From: Microbacterium resistens NBRC 103078
GTDB lineage: Bacteria; Actinomycetota; Actinomycetes; Actinomycetales; Microbacteriaceae
Direction of reading: 5' to 3'
Assembly (NCBI RefSeq): GCF_001552355.1
Contig: NZ_BCRA01000056.1
Location: 1 to 39,185, forward strand
DNA length: 39,185 nt
How positions within the stretch are numbered: the stretch's first letter is position 1; the number at the start of each line of letters is the position of its first letter. The notes beneath the pieces were generated by a model, which searched no databases, was not told the origin of the DNA, and saw nothing but the letters and a program-made list of their open reading frames with translations. A program made the position numbers and the translations under genes. Positions 1 to 11,237 of this stretch are shown here, one piece after another.

Positions 1-961
1 GCTCCAGCGGCTGGTCGCGGTCCGCGGCCGCCACCGCGATCCACGAGCAGGCCACCAGGACGACGACCGCCACCCAACGGCACCACAGCAGCATCGCGAT
101 GACCACCGCGAAGGTCGCGAGCAGCGGATTCGTCGGGGTCCGCGACAGCAGCAGCCCCGCGCCGAGCTGGAGCACGGTCACCGCCGCGCCGCCGAGGGCA
201 GCGCCGGGAAGGATCGTGCGCCAGGGGAGGGCGATGCCCGTGAGGAAGCGCACGAGCAGGGCCAGTGCGAGCGCGTCGACGAGGAAGATCACGAGGATGG
301 ATCCGACGCGCACGCCGAGCCCGAACGCCCAGGAGGCGGTGCTCCACCCGAGCACGTCGAAGAGCCCGGTCAGAGCCCAGACGCCGAGCAGCGACAGCGC
401 CGCCCCGACGAGGAGGGAGAACCCGAAGGCCGCAGCCGCGAGGAGGTCCCTCAGCTTCAGCAGGGCGGCGTTGCGCGGATCCTGGCCGAGGCCGAAGATG
501 TCCCGCACCGCGCGTCGGGTGAAGGTCACCGCGGTGATCGCGGTCCACAGCACCGCGGCCACGGCGATCGCGCCGGTGATCCCGAGCACCCCTCCCGACG
601 CCTGCGCGATCTGCCGGACGTCGCCGGGGGAGGCGAGACCGCGCTCGCTGATGAGACCGGGGATGTAGCCGTTGGCGATCCCGATCAGGGCGTCGACGGC
701 CTCCGTGCTCCCGCCGAGCCAGATCCCGGCGGCGGCGAAGGCGATATAGACGAGGGCGAACAGGGCGAAAAGGCCCTGATAGCTCACTCCGGCCGAGAGC
801 AGGAAGCCGTTGTTGCGCAGGAAGTGCCGCCAGACCCGGACCGGGAACGCCGCCATCGTCCGGCGGGTGAGGGCGGCGGCGCGGTCCAGCGGCTTCTCGA
901 GGCGGGCGATCACCGCGCCCGGCTTCCCCGGCATCGGATCACGAGGGGCGGACGCGGACAC
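1..961 (-). CDS. YihY/BrkB family inner-membrane protein (3' end cut by window)
   Basis: The visible 320 residues form a polytopic membrane protein of the YihY/virulence factor BrkB family (formerly mislabelled RNase BN). After a soluble N-terminus of about 50 residues, the stretch HFLRNNGFLLSAGVSYQGLFALFALVY is the family's typical first membrane segment. Further hydrophobic helices follow, with a polar loop containing TRRAVRDIFG before the later ones. The protein is still open at base 1, so its C-terminus lies outside. The GTG at 961 is chosen because a TAGGGT -10 element lies 6 bases upstream and no good Shine-Dalgarno exists; an ATG at 934 is the alternative. It follows sdhB on the same strand after 48 bases but probably has its own promoter. 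The molecular function of the family is not settled. I infer only a membrane protein. Confidence 0.85.
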   Translation of the reverse strand, partial: MSASAPRDPMPGKPGAVIARLEKPLDRAAALTRRTMAAFPVRVWRHFLRNNGFLLSAGVSYQGLFALFALVYIAFAAAGIWLGGSTEAVDALIGIANGYIPGLISERGLASPGDVRQIAQASGGVLGITGAIAVAAVLWTAITAVTFTRRAVRDIFGLGQDPRNAALLKLRDLLAAAAFGFSLLVGAALSLLGVWALTGLFDVLGWSTASWAFGLGVRVGSILVIFLVDALALALLVRFLTGIALPWRTILPGAALGGAAVTVLQLGAGLLLSRTPTNPLLATFAVVIAMLLWCRWVAVVVLVACSWIAVAAADRDQPLE

Positions 962-990
962 GTCCCCACCCTAGCGAGAGGATGGGGACG
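961..990 (-). terminator. Hairpin after sdhB, overlapping the next promoter
   Basis: CGTCCCCA (961-968) pairs perfectly with TGGGGACG (983-990) around a 14-base loop, 19 bases past the sdhB stop. It is a candidate terminator for the sdh operon but lacks a T-tract. The same DNA carries the -10 element and the first base of the next gene's start codon. Confidence 0.4.
968..973 (-). promoter_or_regulatory. -10 element of the BrkB gene, leaderless layout
   Basis: TAGGGT on the minus strand ends 6 bases before the GTG at 961, so transcription should begin at or next to the start codon. It sits inside the loop of the hairpin at 961-990. No clear -35 was seen. Confidence 0.45.
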
Positions 991-1009
991 TGCCGCGAGC
1001 GGGTGCGGA

Positions 1010-1770
1010 TCAGCGGCCGCCGCGAAGGACCGCCTGCTTGACCTCGGCGATGGCCTTGGTGACCTCGATGCCGCGGGGGCACGCCTCGGTGCAGTTGAAG
1101 GTCGTGCGGCAGCGCCAGACGCCCTCCTTGTCGTTGAGGATGTCCAGGCGGGCGCCGCCGGCATCGTCGCGCGAGTCGAAGATGAAGCGGTGCGCGTTCA
1201 CGATCGCCGCCGGCCCGAAGTACTGCCCGTCCGTCCAGAACACGGGGCAGGACGAGGTGCACGCGGCGCACAGGATGCACTTGGTGGTGTCGTCGAAGAT
1301 CTCGCGGTTGGCGATCGACTGGATGCGCTCCTTGCCCTTCTCCGGCTCGGAGTTGGCGATGAGGAACGGCTTGACCTCGCGGTACGCCGCGAAGAACGGC
1401 TCCATGTCGACGACGAGGTCCTTCTCCAGCGGCAGCCCCTTGATGGCCTCGACGTAGATCGGCTTGGAGATGTCCAGGTCCTTGATCAGCGTCTTGCAGG
1501 CGAGCCGGTTGCGCCCGTTGATGCGCATGGCGTCCGAGCCGCAGATGCCGTGCGCGCACGAGCGGCGGAAGGTCAGCGAGCCGTCGACCTCCCACTTGAT
1601 CTTGTGCAGCGCGTCGAGCACGCGGTCGGTCGAGTACATCTCGACGTCGTAGTCCACCCAGCGGGGCTCGGCGTCGACCTCGGGATCGAAGCGGCGGATG
1701 ATGAACGTCACGAGGTACGACTGCACGCCGGTGTCCTCGACGACCTCCTGCTCCACGACGGCGGTGGACA

Positions 1771-1771
<1 letters not shown>
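1010..1771 (-). CDS. sdhB: Succinate dehydrogenase iron-sulfur subunit
   Basis: This 253-residue subunit carries electrons from the SdhA flavin to quinone in complex II of the TCA cycle and respiratory chain. The N-terminal ferredoxin domain has SCAHGICGSD, with C72, C77, D80 and C92 as 2Fe-2S ligands; Asp as third ligand also occurs in E. coli SdhB. The C-terminal domain has CILCAACTSSCP (C165, C168, C171) for 4Fe-4S and C175, C221 and C227 for 3Fe-4S, followed by C231 in the ferredoxin-like motif. The ATG shares one base with the sdhA stop (TGATG), so translation is probably coupled. It is the last gene of the sdhCDAB operon. Length and motifs are ordinary for the family. Confidence 0.97.
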
Positions 1772-3597
<1,826 letters not shown>

Positions 3598-3636
3598 TCT
3601 CTTATGCCTATCTGTCTTCTCGCGCTGCCGGGGCGG

Positions 3637-4086
3637 TCACTTGACCAGGGCCTGGCAGGTCTCCCACATCGCGCCGTCCTCGAACACGCCGTTGCACGGG
3701 TCGAAGGTGAACACGACCAGGGTGCCGAGGATGATGAGCAGGGCGGCGGCCAGGCCGAGCGCGCCGAGCAGGGTCTTGCGGACGCCCGAGTGCGTCACGT
3801 AGTCGTTGACGACCGTGCGCATCCCGTTGGCTCCGTGGATGAGCGCCAGCCAGAGCATGATGACGTCCCACCACTGCCAGAACGGCGTGGCGTACTTGCC
3901 GGCGACGAAGGCGAAGTCCAGGGCGTGGATGCCCTCGCCGAGCATGAGGTTGACGAACAGGTGGCCGAAGATGAGCACCACGAGCACGACGCCCGAGGCG
4001 CGCATGAACACCCAGCCCCACTTCTCGAGGTTGAACCCGCGCTGGCGGCGGGGGGCGGCGAGCTGTGCCGGAGCCTGAGCGGTCAT
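3637..4086 (-). CDS. sdhD: Succinate dehydrogenase membrane anchor subunit D
   Basis: This 149-residue hydrophobic protein has three predicted membrane helices. MRASGVVLVVLIFGHLFVNLML holds a histidine (GHLF) likely to be a heme b ligand. A second helix contains WDVIMLWLALIHGANGMRTVVNDY, and a third LLGALGLAAALLIILGTLVVF. It pairs with SdhC to anchor SdhAB and reduce quinone. The ATG shares one base with the sdhC stop (TGATG), so the two are translationally coupled. Sequence similarity among anchor subunits is low in general, so assignment rests mainly on operon position, length and the histidine-containing helices. Confidence 0.93.
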   Translation of the reverse strand: MTAQAPAQLAAPRRQRGFNLEKWGWVFMRASGVVLVVLIFGHLFVNLMLGEGIHALDFAFVAGKYATPFWQWWDVIMLWLALIHGANGMRTVVNDYVTHSGVRKTLLGALGLAAALLIILGTLVVFTFDPCNGVFEDGAMWETCQALVK

Positions 4087-4523
4087 CAGTGTCCTCCCTC
4101 GCCGAAGCCGGCGAACGCGAGCGCAAGGTGACGCGGCACGAAGCCGGCCATGATCACGAGCCACACGCCGATGACGATCCAGAAGAGCTGCCGCTGGAAG
4201 CGCGCGCCCTTCGACCACAGGTCGACCAGGATGATGCGCAGCCCGTTGAGGGCGTGATAGGCGATGCCGGCCACGAGGACGACCTCGCCGAAGGCCATGA
4301 TCGGGTTCTTGTAGGTGCCGATCACCGCGTCGTACGCGCCGGGGGAGACCCGGATCAGGGCGGTGTCGAGCACGTGCACCAGGAGGAAGAAGAAGATCGC
4401 GATCCCGGTGATGCGGTGAAGCACCCACGACCACATGCCTTCGCGCCCCCGGTAAAGGGTGCCGCGCGGGGTCTTGGACGTGGTTTCCGAAATCGACGGT
4501 GTCAAGCGAGTGCCTGCGGACAC
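4086..4523 (-). CDS. sdhC: Succinate dehydrogenase cytochrome b556 subunit
   Basis: This 145-residue cytochrome b subunit is first in the sdhCDAB operon. TLYRGREGMWSWVLHRITGIAIFFFLLVHVLDTALI is the hallmark: HRITG at 36-40 is the SdhC signature and H50 lies in the first helix. Two more helices follow, with YHALNGLR typical of the second. An open frame continues far upstream of the true start. I choose GTG at 4523 because AGGGAGG lies about 6 bases before it and because the family-like sequence begins there. A TAGGAT -10 element lies at 4583-4588, giving a leader of roughly 50-55 bases. Confidence 0.94.
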   Translation of the reverse strand: MSAGTRLTPSISETTSKTPRGTLYRGREGMWSWVLHRITGIAIFFFLLVHVLDTALIRVSPGAYDAVIGTYKNPIMAFGEVVLVAGIAYHALNGLRIILVDLWSKGARFQRQLFWIVIGVWLVIMAGFVPRHLALAFAGFGEGGH

Positions 4524-4582
4524 GGTCGTCCTCCCTGGTCGAAGCGGGCCCGGCGCGCATGGCGGCGCGCGCGATCGCGTCC

Positions 4583-4588
4583 ATCCTA
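4583..4588 (-). promoter_or_regulatory. -10 element for sdhCDAB
   Basis: TAGGAT on the minus strand (ATCCTA on plus) lies 60 bases upstream of the sdhC GTG, leaving room for a normal leader with the AGGGAGG ribosome site. No good -35 is visible, as is common in high-GC actinobacteria. Confidence 0.45.
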
Positions 4589-4628
4589 TTCCCGTCGGCC
4601 CTCGGGGAGCGACGAAGGGGACCCTAAG

Positions 4629-4646
4629 TATCTCGACATCGAGATA
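4629..4646. promoter_or_regulatory. Perfect 18-bp palindrome between sdhC and the ManC gene
   Basis: TATCTCGA (4629-4636) and TCGAGATA (4639-4646) are perfect inverted repeats around CA. The centre lies about 54 bases upstream of the ManC start codon and about 60 bases upstream of the predicted sdh transcription start. The form resembles sites of dimeric winged-helix regulators of the MarR type. No regulator gene lies beside it, so the binding protein is unknown. Confidence 0.65.
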
Positions 4647-4678
4647 ATCTCCCGCCCCGTCCTTCCGGGCGCGCTCGC

Positions 4679-4684
4679 TACGCT
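4679..4684 (+). promoter_or_regulatory. -10 element of the ManC gene, leaderless layout
   Basis: TACGCT ends 7 bases before the ATG at 4692. No Shine-Dalgarno is present, so a leaderless transcript is predicted. Confidence 0.45.
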
Positions 4685-4691
4685 GGGTGTC

Positions 4692-5807
4692 ATGCGCGAG
4701 CCGATCGAGGACTTCTACGCCGTCATCCCCGCGGGGGGCATCGGAAGCCGGCTCTGGCCGCTGTCGCGCGCCGACGCGCCCAAGTTCCTGCACGACCTCA
4801 CCGGCTCAGGGCAATCCCTCCTCCGCGACACGTGGGATCGCCTCGAGCCGCTCACGGGTCGCGACCGGATCGCGGTGGTGACCGGGCGCGCCCATCGCGC
4901 CGCCGTCGAGGAGCAGCTGCCCGGCATCGCCGACGAGAACGTGTTCCTCGAGTCCGAGCCGCGGGAGTCGGCGGCGGCCATCGGGCTGGCCGCGGCGATC
5001 CTGCACCGTCGGGACCCGGACGTCATCATCGGCTCCTTCAGCGCGGATCACGTGATCCGCGGCACGCGGGTGTTCGAGTTCGCCGTGCGCGACGCGGTGG
5101 AGGTGGCGCGGGAGGGGTACATCTGCACGATCGGCATCTCGCCCACGGAACCCGCCGTGGGGTTCGGGTACATCAAGCGCGGCGAGGAGCTCCTCGTCGA
5201 AGGCGCCCGCGAGGCGGCCCTGGTCGAACGCTTCGTGGAGAAGCCCGACCTGGAGACCGCCAAGGCGTACCTCGCGGAGCGGACCTACCTCTGGAACGCG
5301 GGCATGTTCATCGCGAAGGCCGGGGTGCTGCTCGACGAGCTGGCCGCGAACGAGCCCGAGCTGCACGCGGGCCTGCTCGAGCTCGCCGAGGCGTGGGACG
5401 ACCGGGACCGGCGCGGGCCGGCGGTGGACCGGATCTGGCCGCGGCTGAAGAAGATCGCGATCGACTACGCCGTGGCCGAGCCCGCGGCCGAGCGCGGACG
5501 CCTCGCCGTCGTCCCCGGGCACTTCGACTGGGACGACGTGGGGGACTTCGCGTCGCTGACCAAGCTCATCTCCAACGGCCGCAAGAACGACCTCGCCGTG
5601 CTCGGCCCGAAGGCGCGCGTGCTCAGCGACGCGGCCAGCGGGATCCTGGTCAGCCAGACGTCGCGTGTCATCAGCCTCGTCGGCGTGAAGGACATCGTCG
5701 TGGTGGACACCCCTGACGCGCTCCTGGTGACGACGACGGAGCACGCACAGCGCGTCAAGGGCGTCGTGGAGTCCCTCAAAGTCACCGGACGCGGTGACGT
5801 GCTCTGA
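4692..5807 (+). CDS. manC: Mannose-1-phosphate guanylyltransferase
   Basis: This 371-residue nucleotidyltransferase makes GDP-mannose from mannose-1-phosphate and GTP, for mannosylated lipids, glycoproteins and cell-envelope polymers. PAGGIGSRLWPLSR near residues 13-26 with K31 is the GTP-binding signature of this family. FVEKPD at 181-186 is the conserved sugar-phosphate-binding motif. Length matches the short single-domain type (RfbM/ManC without the isomerase domain), common in actinobacteria. The in-frame region upstream overlaps sdhC antisense and is not coding; the ATG at 4692 is selected by the family-like N-terminus and the adjacent -10 element. It is monocistronic and divergent from sdh. 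The phosphosugar mutase at 33949 is not linked to it. Confidence 0.93.
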   Translation: MREPIEDFYAVIPAGGIGSRLWPLSRADAPKFLHDLTGSGQSLLRDTWDRLEPLTGRDRIAVVTGRAHRAAVEEQLPGIADENVFLESEPRESAAAIGLAAAILHRRDPDVIIGSFSADHVIRGTRVFEFAVRDAVEVAREGYICTIGISPTEPAVGFGYIKRGEELLVEGAREAALVERFVEKPDLETAKAYLAERTYLWNAGMFIAKAGVLLDELAANEPELHAGLLELAEAWDDRDRRGPAVDRIWPRLKKIAIDYAVAEPAAERGRLAVVPGHFDWDDVGDFASLTKLISNGRKNDLAVLGPKARVLSDAASGILVSQTSRVISLVGVKDIVVVDTPDALLVTTTEHAQRVKGVVESLKVTGRGDVL

Positions 5808-5817
5808 GCATTCCCTG

Positions 5818-5839
5818 CTCTGAATCCGGTGGATCAGAG
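5818..5839 (+). terminator. Weak hairpin downstream of the ManC gene
   Basis: CTCTGAATCC (5818-5827) can pair with GGATCAGAG (5831-5839), with one bulged A and a 3-base loop. It starts 11 bases after the stop codon. There is no T-tract, so it is only a possible terminator. Confidence 0.3.
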
Positions 5840-5846
5840 GGGCAGC

Positions 5847-5895
5847 TGCTCAAATGAGCACGTTGGGGCTCATATGGTTTCAGCTTGATAACCAT
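5847..5895. promoter_or_regulatory. Two small palindromes upstream of the nucleoside transporter lipoprotein gene
   Basis: TGCTCA-AA-TGAGCA (5847-5860) and ATGGTT-N10-AACCAT (5874-5895) are both perfect dyads. They lie 50-100 bases upstream of a TAACTT -10-like hexamer at 5944-5949. They could be operators for a nucleoside-responsive repressor; no regulator gene is adjacent. Confidence 0.35.
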
Positions 5896-5943
5896 TCCTC
5901 GCCGCCAGGGCAAGCGCGGATGCGCACGCGCCGTCACACTGGG

Positions 5944-5949
5944 TAACTT
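5944..5949 (+). promoter_or_regulatory. -10-like element for the BMP lipoprotein gene
   Basis: TAACTT lies about 45 bases upstream of the GTG at 5994, allowing a normal leader that includes the strong AGGGGAGG site at 5981-5988. No clear -35 was found. Confidence 0.3.
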
Positions 5950-5993
5950 TGATCGACCCGCGATGGCCGCGGGTGCGTGCAGGGGAGGCCTGA

Positions 5994-7079
5994 GTGACCA
6001 TCTCAACCACCAAGAAGCTGTTCGGCGCGACGCTCGTCGCCGCCGTCGCGATCGCACTCGCCGGCTGCGGCCAGGCGCCGACCGAGAAGCCGGGCGCCGG
6101 CGGCGGTGACGGCGGCGGATCCGAGTTCCTGCCGTGCATCGTCTCGGACTTCGGCGGCTTCGACGACAAGTCGTTCAACCAGTTGTCGATGGAGGGCGCG
6201 CAGAAGGCCGCGGACGAACTGGGCGTCACGCTGAAGAAGGCGGAGTCCAACGCCGAGACGGAGTACGGCCCGAACGTCGACAACATGGTGTCCGAGGGCT
6301 GCAACGCCATCGTCGCGGTGGGCTTCGCCCTGTCGCAGGCCACCGTCGACGCGGCCTCGGCCAACCCCGACACCGACTTCATCCTCGTCGACGACGCGGG
6401 CGGCGACAGCAAGCCCGACAACGTCAAGCCGCTGCTCTACAACACGGCCGAGGCGGCGTTCGTGGCCGGTTACCTGTCCGCGGGCTACTCGAAGGCCGGC
6501 AAGGTCGGCACCTTCGGCGGCATGGAGTTCCCGACCGTGACGATCTTCATGGACGGCTTCAAGCAGGGCGTCGACCACTACAACCAGGAGAACGGCACGG
6601 CCGTGCAGGTCGTCGGCTGGGACGGCAAGACCGGCTCCTTCACCGGCGGCTTCGAAGCCAACCAGGACGCCAAGACGGTCGCGAAGAACATCATCGACCA
6701 GGGTGTGGACGTGCTCCTTCCCGTCGGCGGCCCGATCTACCAGTCGGCGCTGCAGGCGATCAACGAGTCCGGCCGCGAGATCGCCCTCATCGGCGCGGAC
6801 GCGGACCTGTTCGTCACCGACCCGACCACGGCCGACGTCGTGCTCACCTCCGTGCTGAAGGCGATGGACCTGTCCACGTACGAGGCCGTCATGGCGAGCT
6901 CGAAGGGCGACTTCTCCGGCGAGCCGTACATTGGCACCCTCGAGAACAAGGGCGTCGGCATCGCGCCGCTGCACAACTTCGAGAGCAAGGTCGACCCGGC
7001 GCTGATGACGAAGGTCGACCAGGTCACCAAGGACATCATCGACGGCAAGATCACCGTCACGTCCTACCTGTCCGAGTAA
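5994..7079 (+). CDS. BMP-family nucleoside-binding lipoprotein
   Basis: This 361-residue lipoprotein of the basic membrane protein (Bmp/Med/PnrA) family is the substrate receptor of a nucleoside ABC importer. The lipoprotein signal is KKLFGATLVAAVAIALAGC, with C25 as the lipidated residue, followed by a Gly-rich linker. The mature part opens with CIVSDFGGFDDKSFNQLSMEGAQKAADELG, the characteristic start of the family, and continues with VGFALSQATVDAASANPDTDFILVDD. The start is GTG at 5994 with AGGGGAGG just upstream. A strong terminator follows before the ATPase gene. The context of permeases, cytidine deaminase, thymidine phosphorylase and adenosine deaminase supports nucleosides as ligands; the exact preference cannot be read from sequence. 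Confidence 0.93.
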   Translation: MTISTTKKLFGATLVAAVAIALAGCGQAPTEKPGAGGGDGGGSEFLPCIVSDFGGFDDKSFNQLSMEGAQKAADELGVTLKKAESNAETEYGPNVDNMVSEGCNAIVAVGFALSQATVDAASANPDTDFILVDDAGGDSKPDNVKPLLYNTAEAAFVAGYLSAGYSKAGKVGTFGGMEFPTVTIFMDGFKQGVDHYNQENGTAVQVVGWDGKTGSFTGGFEANQDAKTVAKNIIDQGVDVLLPVGGPIYQSALQAINESGREIALIGADADLFVTDPTTADVVLTSVLKAMDLSTYEAVMASSKGDFSGEPYIGTLENKGVGIAPLHNFESKVDPALMTKVDQVTKDIIDGKITVTSYLSE

Positions 7080-7094
7080 CGCTCGGAGAGGCGC

Positions 7095-7132
7095 AGGGGA
7101 GGTCGGCGTCACGCCGACCTCCCCTCTTTTCC
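7095..7132 (+). terminator. Strong intrinsic terminator after the BMP lipoprotein gene
   Basis: A 14-bp perfect stem (7095-7108 with 7112-7125) closes a 3-base loop, TCA, and is followed by TCTTTT. This is the clearest Rho-independent terminator in the window. It separates the lipoprotein gene from the rest of the transporter. Confidence 0.9.
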
Positions 7133-7172
7133 GCTTTCCCACCCGACCCCACGGCGTCTGAGCACGCCCGAA

Positions 7173-7178
7173 TAGGAT
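7173..7178 (+). promoter_or_regulatory. -10 element for the nucleoside ABC ATPase operon, leaderless layout
   Basis: TAGGAT followed by CGACAC and then the ATG at 7185 gives the 6-base spacing seen repeatedly in this window. The AGGA inside the hexamer could alternatively serve as a weak ribosome site. It lies after the terminator, so it would drive ATPase, permeases, deaminase and phosphorylase separately from the lipoprotein. Confidence 0.5.
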
Positions 7179-7184
7179 CGACAC

Positions 7185-8695
7185 ATGAAGCTCGAACTGC
7201 GCGGCATAACGAAGAGGTTCGGCGCGCTGACGGCCAACGATCACATCGACCTGGTCGTCCGGCCCGGCGAGATCCACTGCCTCCTCGGCGAGAACGGTGC
7301 CGGCAAGTCCACGCTGATGAACGTGCTGTACGGCCTCTACCAGGCGGATGAGGGCCAGATCCTCCTCGACGACGAGGTGCAGCACTTCTCCGGCCCCGGC
7401 GACGCGATGGCGGCAGGGATCGGGATGGTGCACCAGCACTTCATGCTGATCCCGGTCTTCACGGTCGCCGAGAACGTGATGCTCGGCCACGAGCAGACGA
7501 CGTTCGGCGGTCGGCTCGACCTCGGTGCCGCGCGGGCGCGCGTGCGGGAGATCTCCGACCGGTTCGGCTTCGACGTCGATCCGGATGCGATCGTCGAGGA
7601 TCTCCCGGTCGGCGTGCAGCAGCGCGTGGAGATCATCAAGGCGCTGTCCCGGGACGCGAGCATCCTCGTCTTCGACGAGCCGACCGCCGTGCTCACGCCG
7701 CAGGAGACGGACGAGCTCATGGCCACGATGCGGAGCCTGAAGGAGCAGGGCACCGCGATCGTCTTCATCACGCACAAGCTCCGCGAGGTCCGCGAGGTGG
7801 CCGACCGCATCACGGTCATCCGGCTCGGCAAGGTCGTCGGCGAGGCGTCGCCCGACGCGACCAACGCCGAGCTCGCCTCGTTGATGGTCGGCCGCGCGGT
7901 CGAGCTGACCGTGCACAAGGACGCGCCGAACCTGCGCAGCAACGCGCTGGTGGTGGAGAACCTGACCGTGACGGACGCCGCCGGGACGGTCCTCGTCGAC
8001 GAGGCGTCCTTCGAGGTCCGCGGCGGCGAGGTGCTCGCGATCGCCGGAGTGCAGGGGAACGGCCAGACGGAGTTGACCGAGGCCATCGTCGGCCTGCAGC
8101 CCCACGTCCGCGGCAGCATCCGTCTGAACGGAGAGGAGCTCGTCGGGCGGTCGGTCCGCGACATCCTCGACGCCGGAGTGGGATTCGTCCCGGAGGATCG
8201 CGGCGTGGACGGCCTGGTCAAGGAGTTCTCCATCGCGGAGAACCTGATGCTCGACCGCTCCTCGGGCGCGCCGTTCGTGAAGGCGGGGGCGCTGCAGCTG
8301 AAAGCGCTCGATCAGTTCGCCCGCGAGAAGATCGACGAGTTCGACATCCGCACGCAAGGGCCGTCCCAGGCCGCCGGGCGTCTGTCCGGAGGTAACCAGC
8401 AGAAGGTCGTGCTCGCCCGTGAGCTGAGCCGCGACCTGTCGCTGTTCGTCGCCGCCCAGCCCACGCGCGGCGTCGACGTCGGATCGATCGAGTTCATCCA
8501 CAAGCGGGTGGTCGCCACGCGCGACGCCGGCGTGCCCGTGATCGTCATCTCCACGGAGTTGGACGAGGTCACCGCGCTCGCTGACCGGATCCTGGTGATG
8601 TACCGCGGACGCATCGTCGGCATCGTGCCCGGCGACACGCCGCGCGACCAGCTCGGCCTGATGATGGCGGGCGCCGCGAACGAAGGAGCCACGGC

Positions 8696-8699
<4 letters not shown>
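7185..8699 (+). CDS. Nucleoside ABC transporter, tandem ATPase
   Basis: This 504-residue protein has two ABC ATPase domains, as in the sugar/nucleoside (RbsA/YufO-like) family, and powers the importer formed with the two permeases that follow. The first domain has Walker A GENGAGKST at 35-43 (K41), a signature-like LPVGVQQRVEI and Walker B VFDEPTAVLTP. The second has a degenerate Walker A (GVQGNGQTE, near 288-297), the signature LSGGNQQK near 399 and a Walker B reading LFVAAQPTRG, with Ala where Asp is usual. Such asymmetry is normal in this family. It overlaps the next gene by 4 bases (ATGA). Substrate is inferred from the BMP lipoprotein and downstream enzymes. Confidence 0.94.
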
Positions 8700-9954
<1,255 letters not shown>

Positions 9955-9958
<4 letters not shown>

Positions 9959-11229
9959 GCGTGCAGACGCTGGACGCCCAGCCGCGCACCGTCTCGGTCG
10001 TCTCCTGGAAGACGCCGATCATCTTCGCGGTCGTGACGGTGCTGTTCTCCCTGTTGCCGGTGATCGTCCCCCGTCCGGGAGACGCCACCTTCCGCTTCTC
10101 CGCGGGCAGCGACCTGTTCACCCTGCCGGATCTCGTGGTGCCGGGGACGGCCACCGCGTGGATCTGCATCGTGATCCTCGCCGTCGTGACGGTGGTCTCC
10201 GTCGTGCTGTCGCGGCAGCGACGAGCGGTGCCGCTGTGGCTCATCGCCGTGTTCGTCGTCGTGCTCGTGTTCGGCTTCCTCGCCTGGGCGGCCGCGGGCA
10301 GCTCCGGCACGCTTCCGATGGTCGGACTGCTGGGCGGCGCGCTGGCACTGGCGACGCCCCTGATCTTCGGCGCGCTGGGCGGCGTGATCGGAGAGCGGGC
10401 CGGCGTCGTCAACATCGCCATCGAGGCGCAGCTGCTGGCGGGCGCCTTCAGCGCCGCGGTGGTCGGGTCGCTGACCGGGACGCCGTGGGCGGGCCTGATC
10501 GCCGCGATGGTCGCGGGTGTGCTGGTGGCGCTCGTGCTCGGTGTCTTCGCGATCACCTACTACGTCGACCAGGTGATCGTCGGCGTCGTGCTGAACGTGC
10601 TGGTCATCGGCGTCACGACCTTCCTGTTCCGACAGGTGCTCGCTCCCAACCAGGCGACGATGAACACAGTGACGCCGTTCGCGCCGATCCCGATCCCGCT
10701 GTTGGGCGACATCCCCGTGCTCGGCCCGATCCTGTTCCGGCAGACGATCGTCGTCTACCTGATGTACCTGGTGGTGTTCGCGGTCTGGTTCGGCATGTAC
10801 CGGACGCGGTGGGGGCTGCGGATGCGCGCGGTCGGCGAGCACCCGCAGGCGGCGGACACGGTCGGCATCAACGTCGCACGGACCCGCTACATGAACGTGA
10901 TGATCGCGGGCGCGATCGCCGGTATGGGCGGGGCGTTCTACACGCTCGTGTCGGTGCCGCGGTTCAATCCGGAGATGACCGCGGGCGCCGGATTCATCGC
11001 GCTGGCCGCCGTGATCTTCGGCAAGTGGGATCCGATCAAGGCCACGCTGGCGGCGCTGCTGTTCGGTTTCGCCTCCAACCTCCAGGGCGTGCTGAGCGTG
11101 ATCGGGTCGCCGGTGCCGAGCCAGTTCATGCTGATGCTGCCCTACGTCGTGACGATCTTCGCGGTCGCCGGCCTCGTCGGGCGCTCGCGTCCGCCGGCCG
11201 CCGACGGCGACCCCTACATCAAGTCCTGA
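9955..11229 (+). CDS. Nucleoside ABC transporter permease 2
   Basis: This 424-residue permease (YufQ-like) is the partner of the preceding one. Around residues 120-160, TPLIFGALGGVIGERAGVVNIAIEAQLLAGAFSAA is the family's conserved segment (GVVNIAIEGQ in most relatives). WGLRMRAVGEHPQAADTVGINVARTRYMNVM is the ATPase-coupling loop. The N-terminal third carries additional helices not needed in minimal family members, so the protein is longer than the usual 300-330 residues; this extended form is common in actinobacteria. The ATG at 9955 overlaps the preceding stop. Cytidine deaminase starts 8 bases downstream in the same operon. Confidence 0.93.
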
Positions 11230-11237
11230 GGAGGGAC

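Noticed and set aside
4692..5807. Functional pairing of the ManC gene with the mutase at 33949 as a GDP-mannose unit
   Set aside because: They are 28 kb apart, and the mutase is translationally coupled to purine phosphorylase.
5808..5993. Purine riboswitch upstream of the nucleoside receptor gene
   Set aside because: I found dyads but not the three-stem purine aptamer core or its conserved junction bases.
6003..8501. 832-codon open frame opposite the lipoprotein and ABC ATPase genes
   Set aside because: It crosses a strong terminator and two clear genes, and its translation shows no domain.
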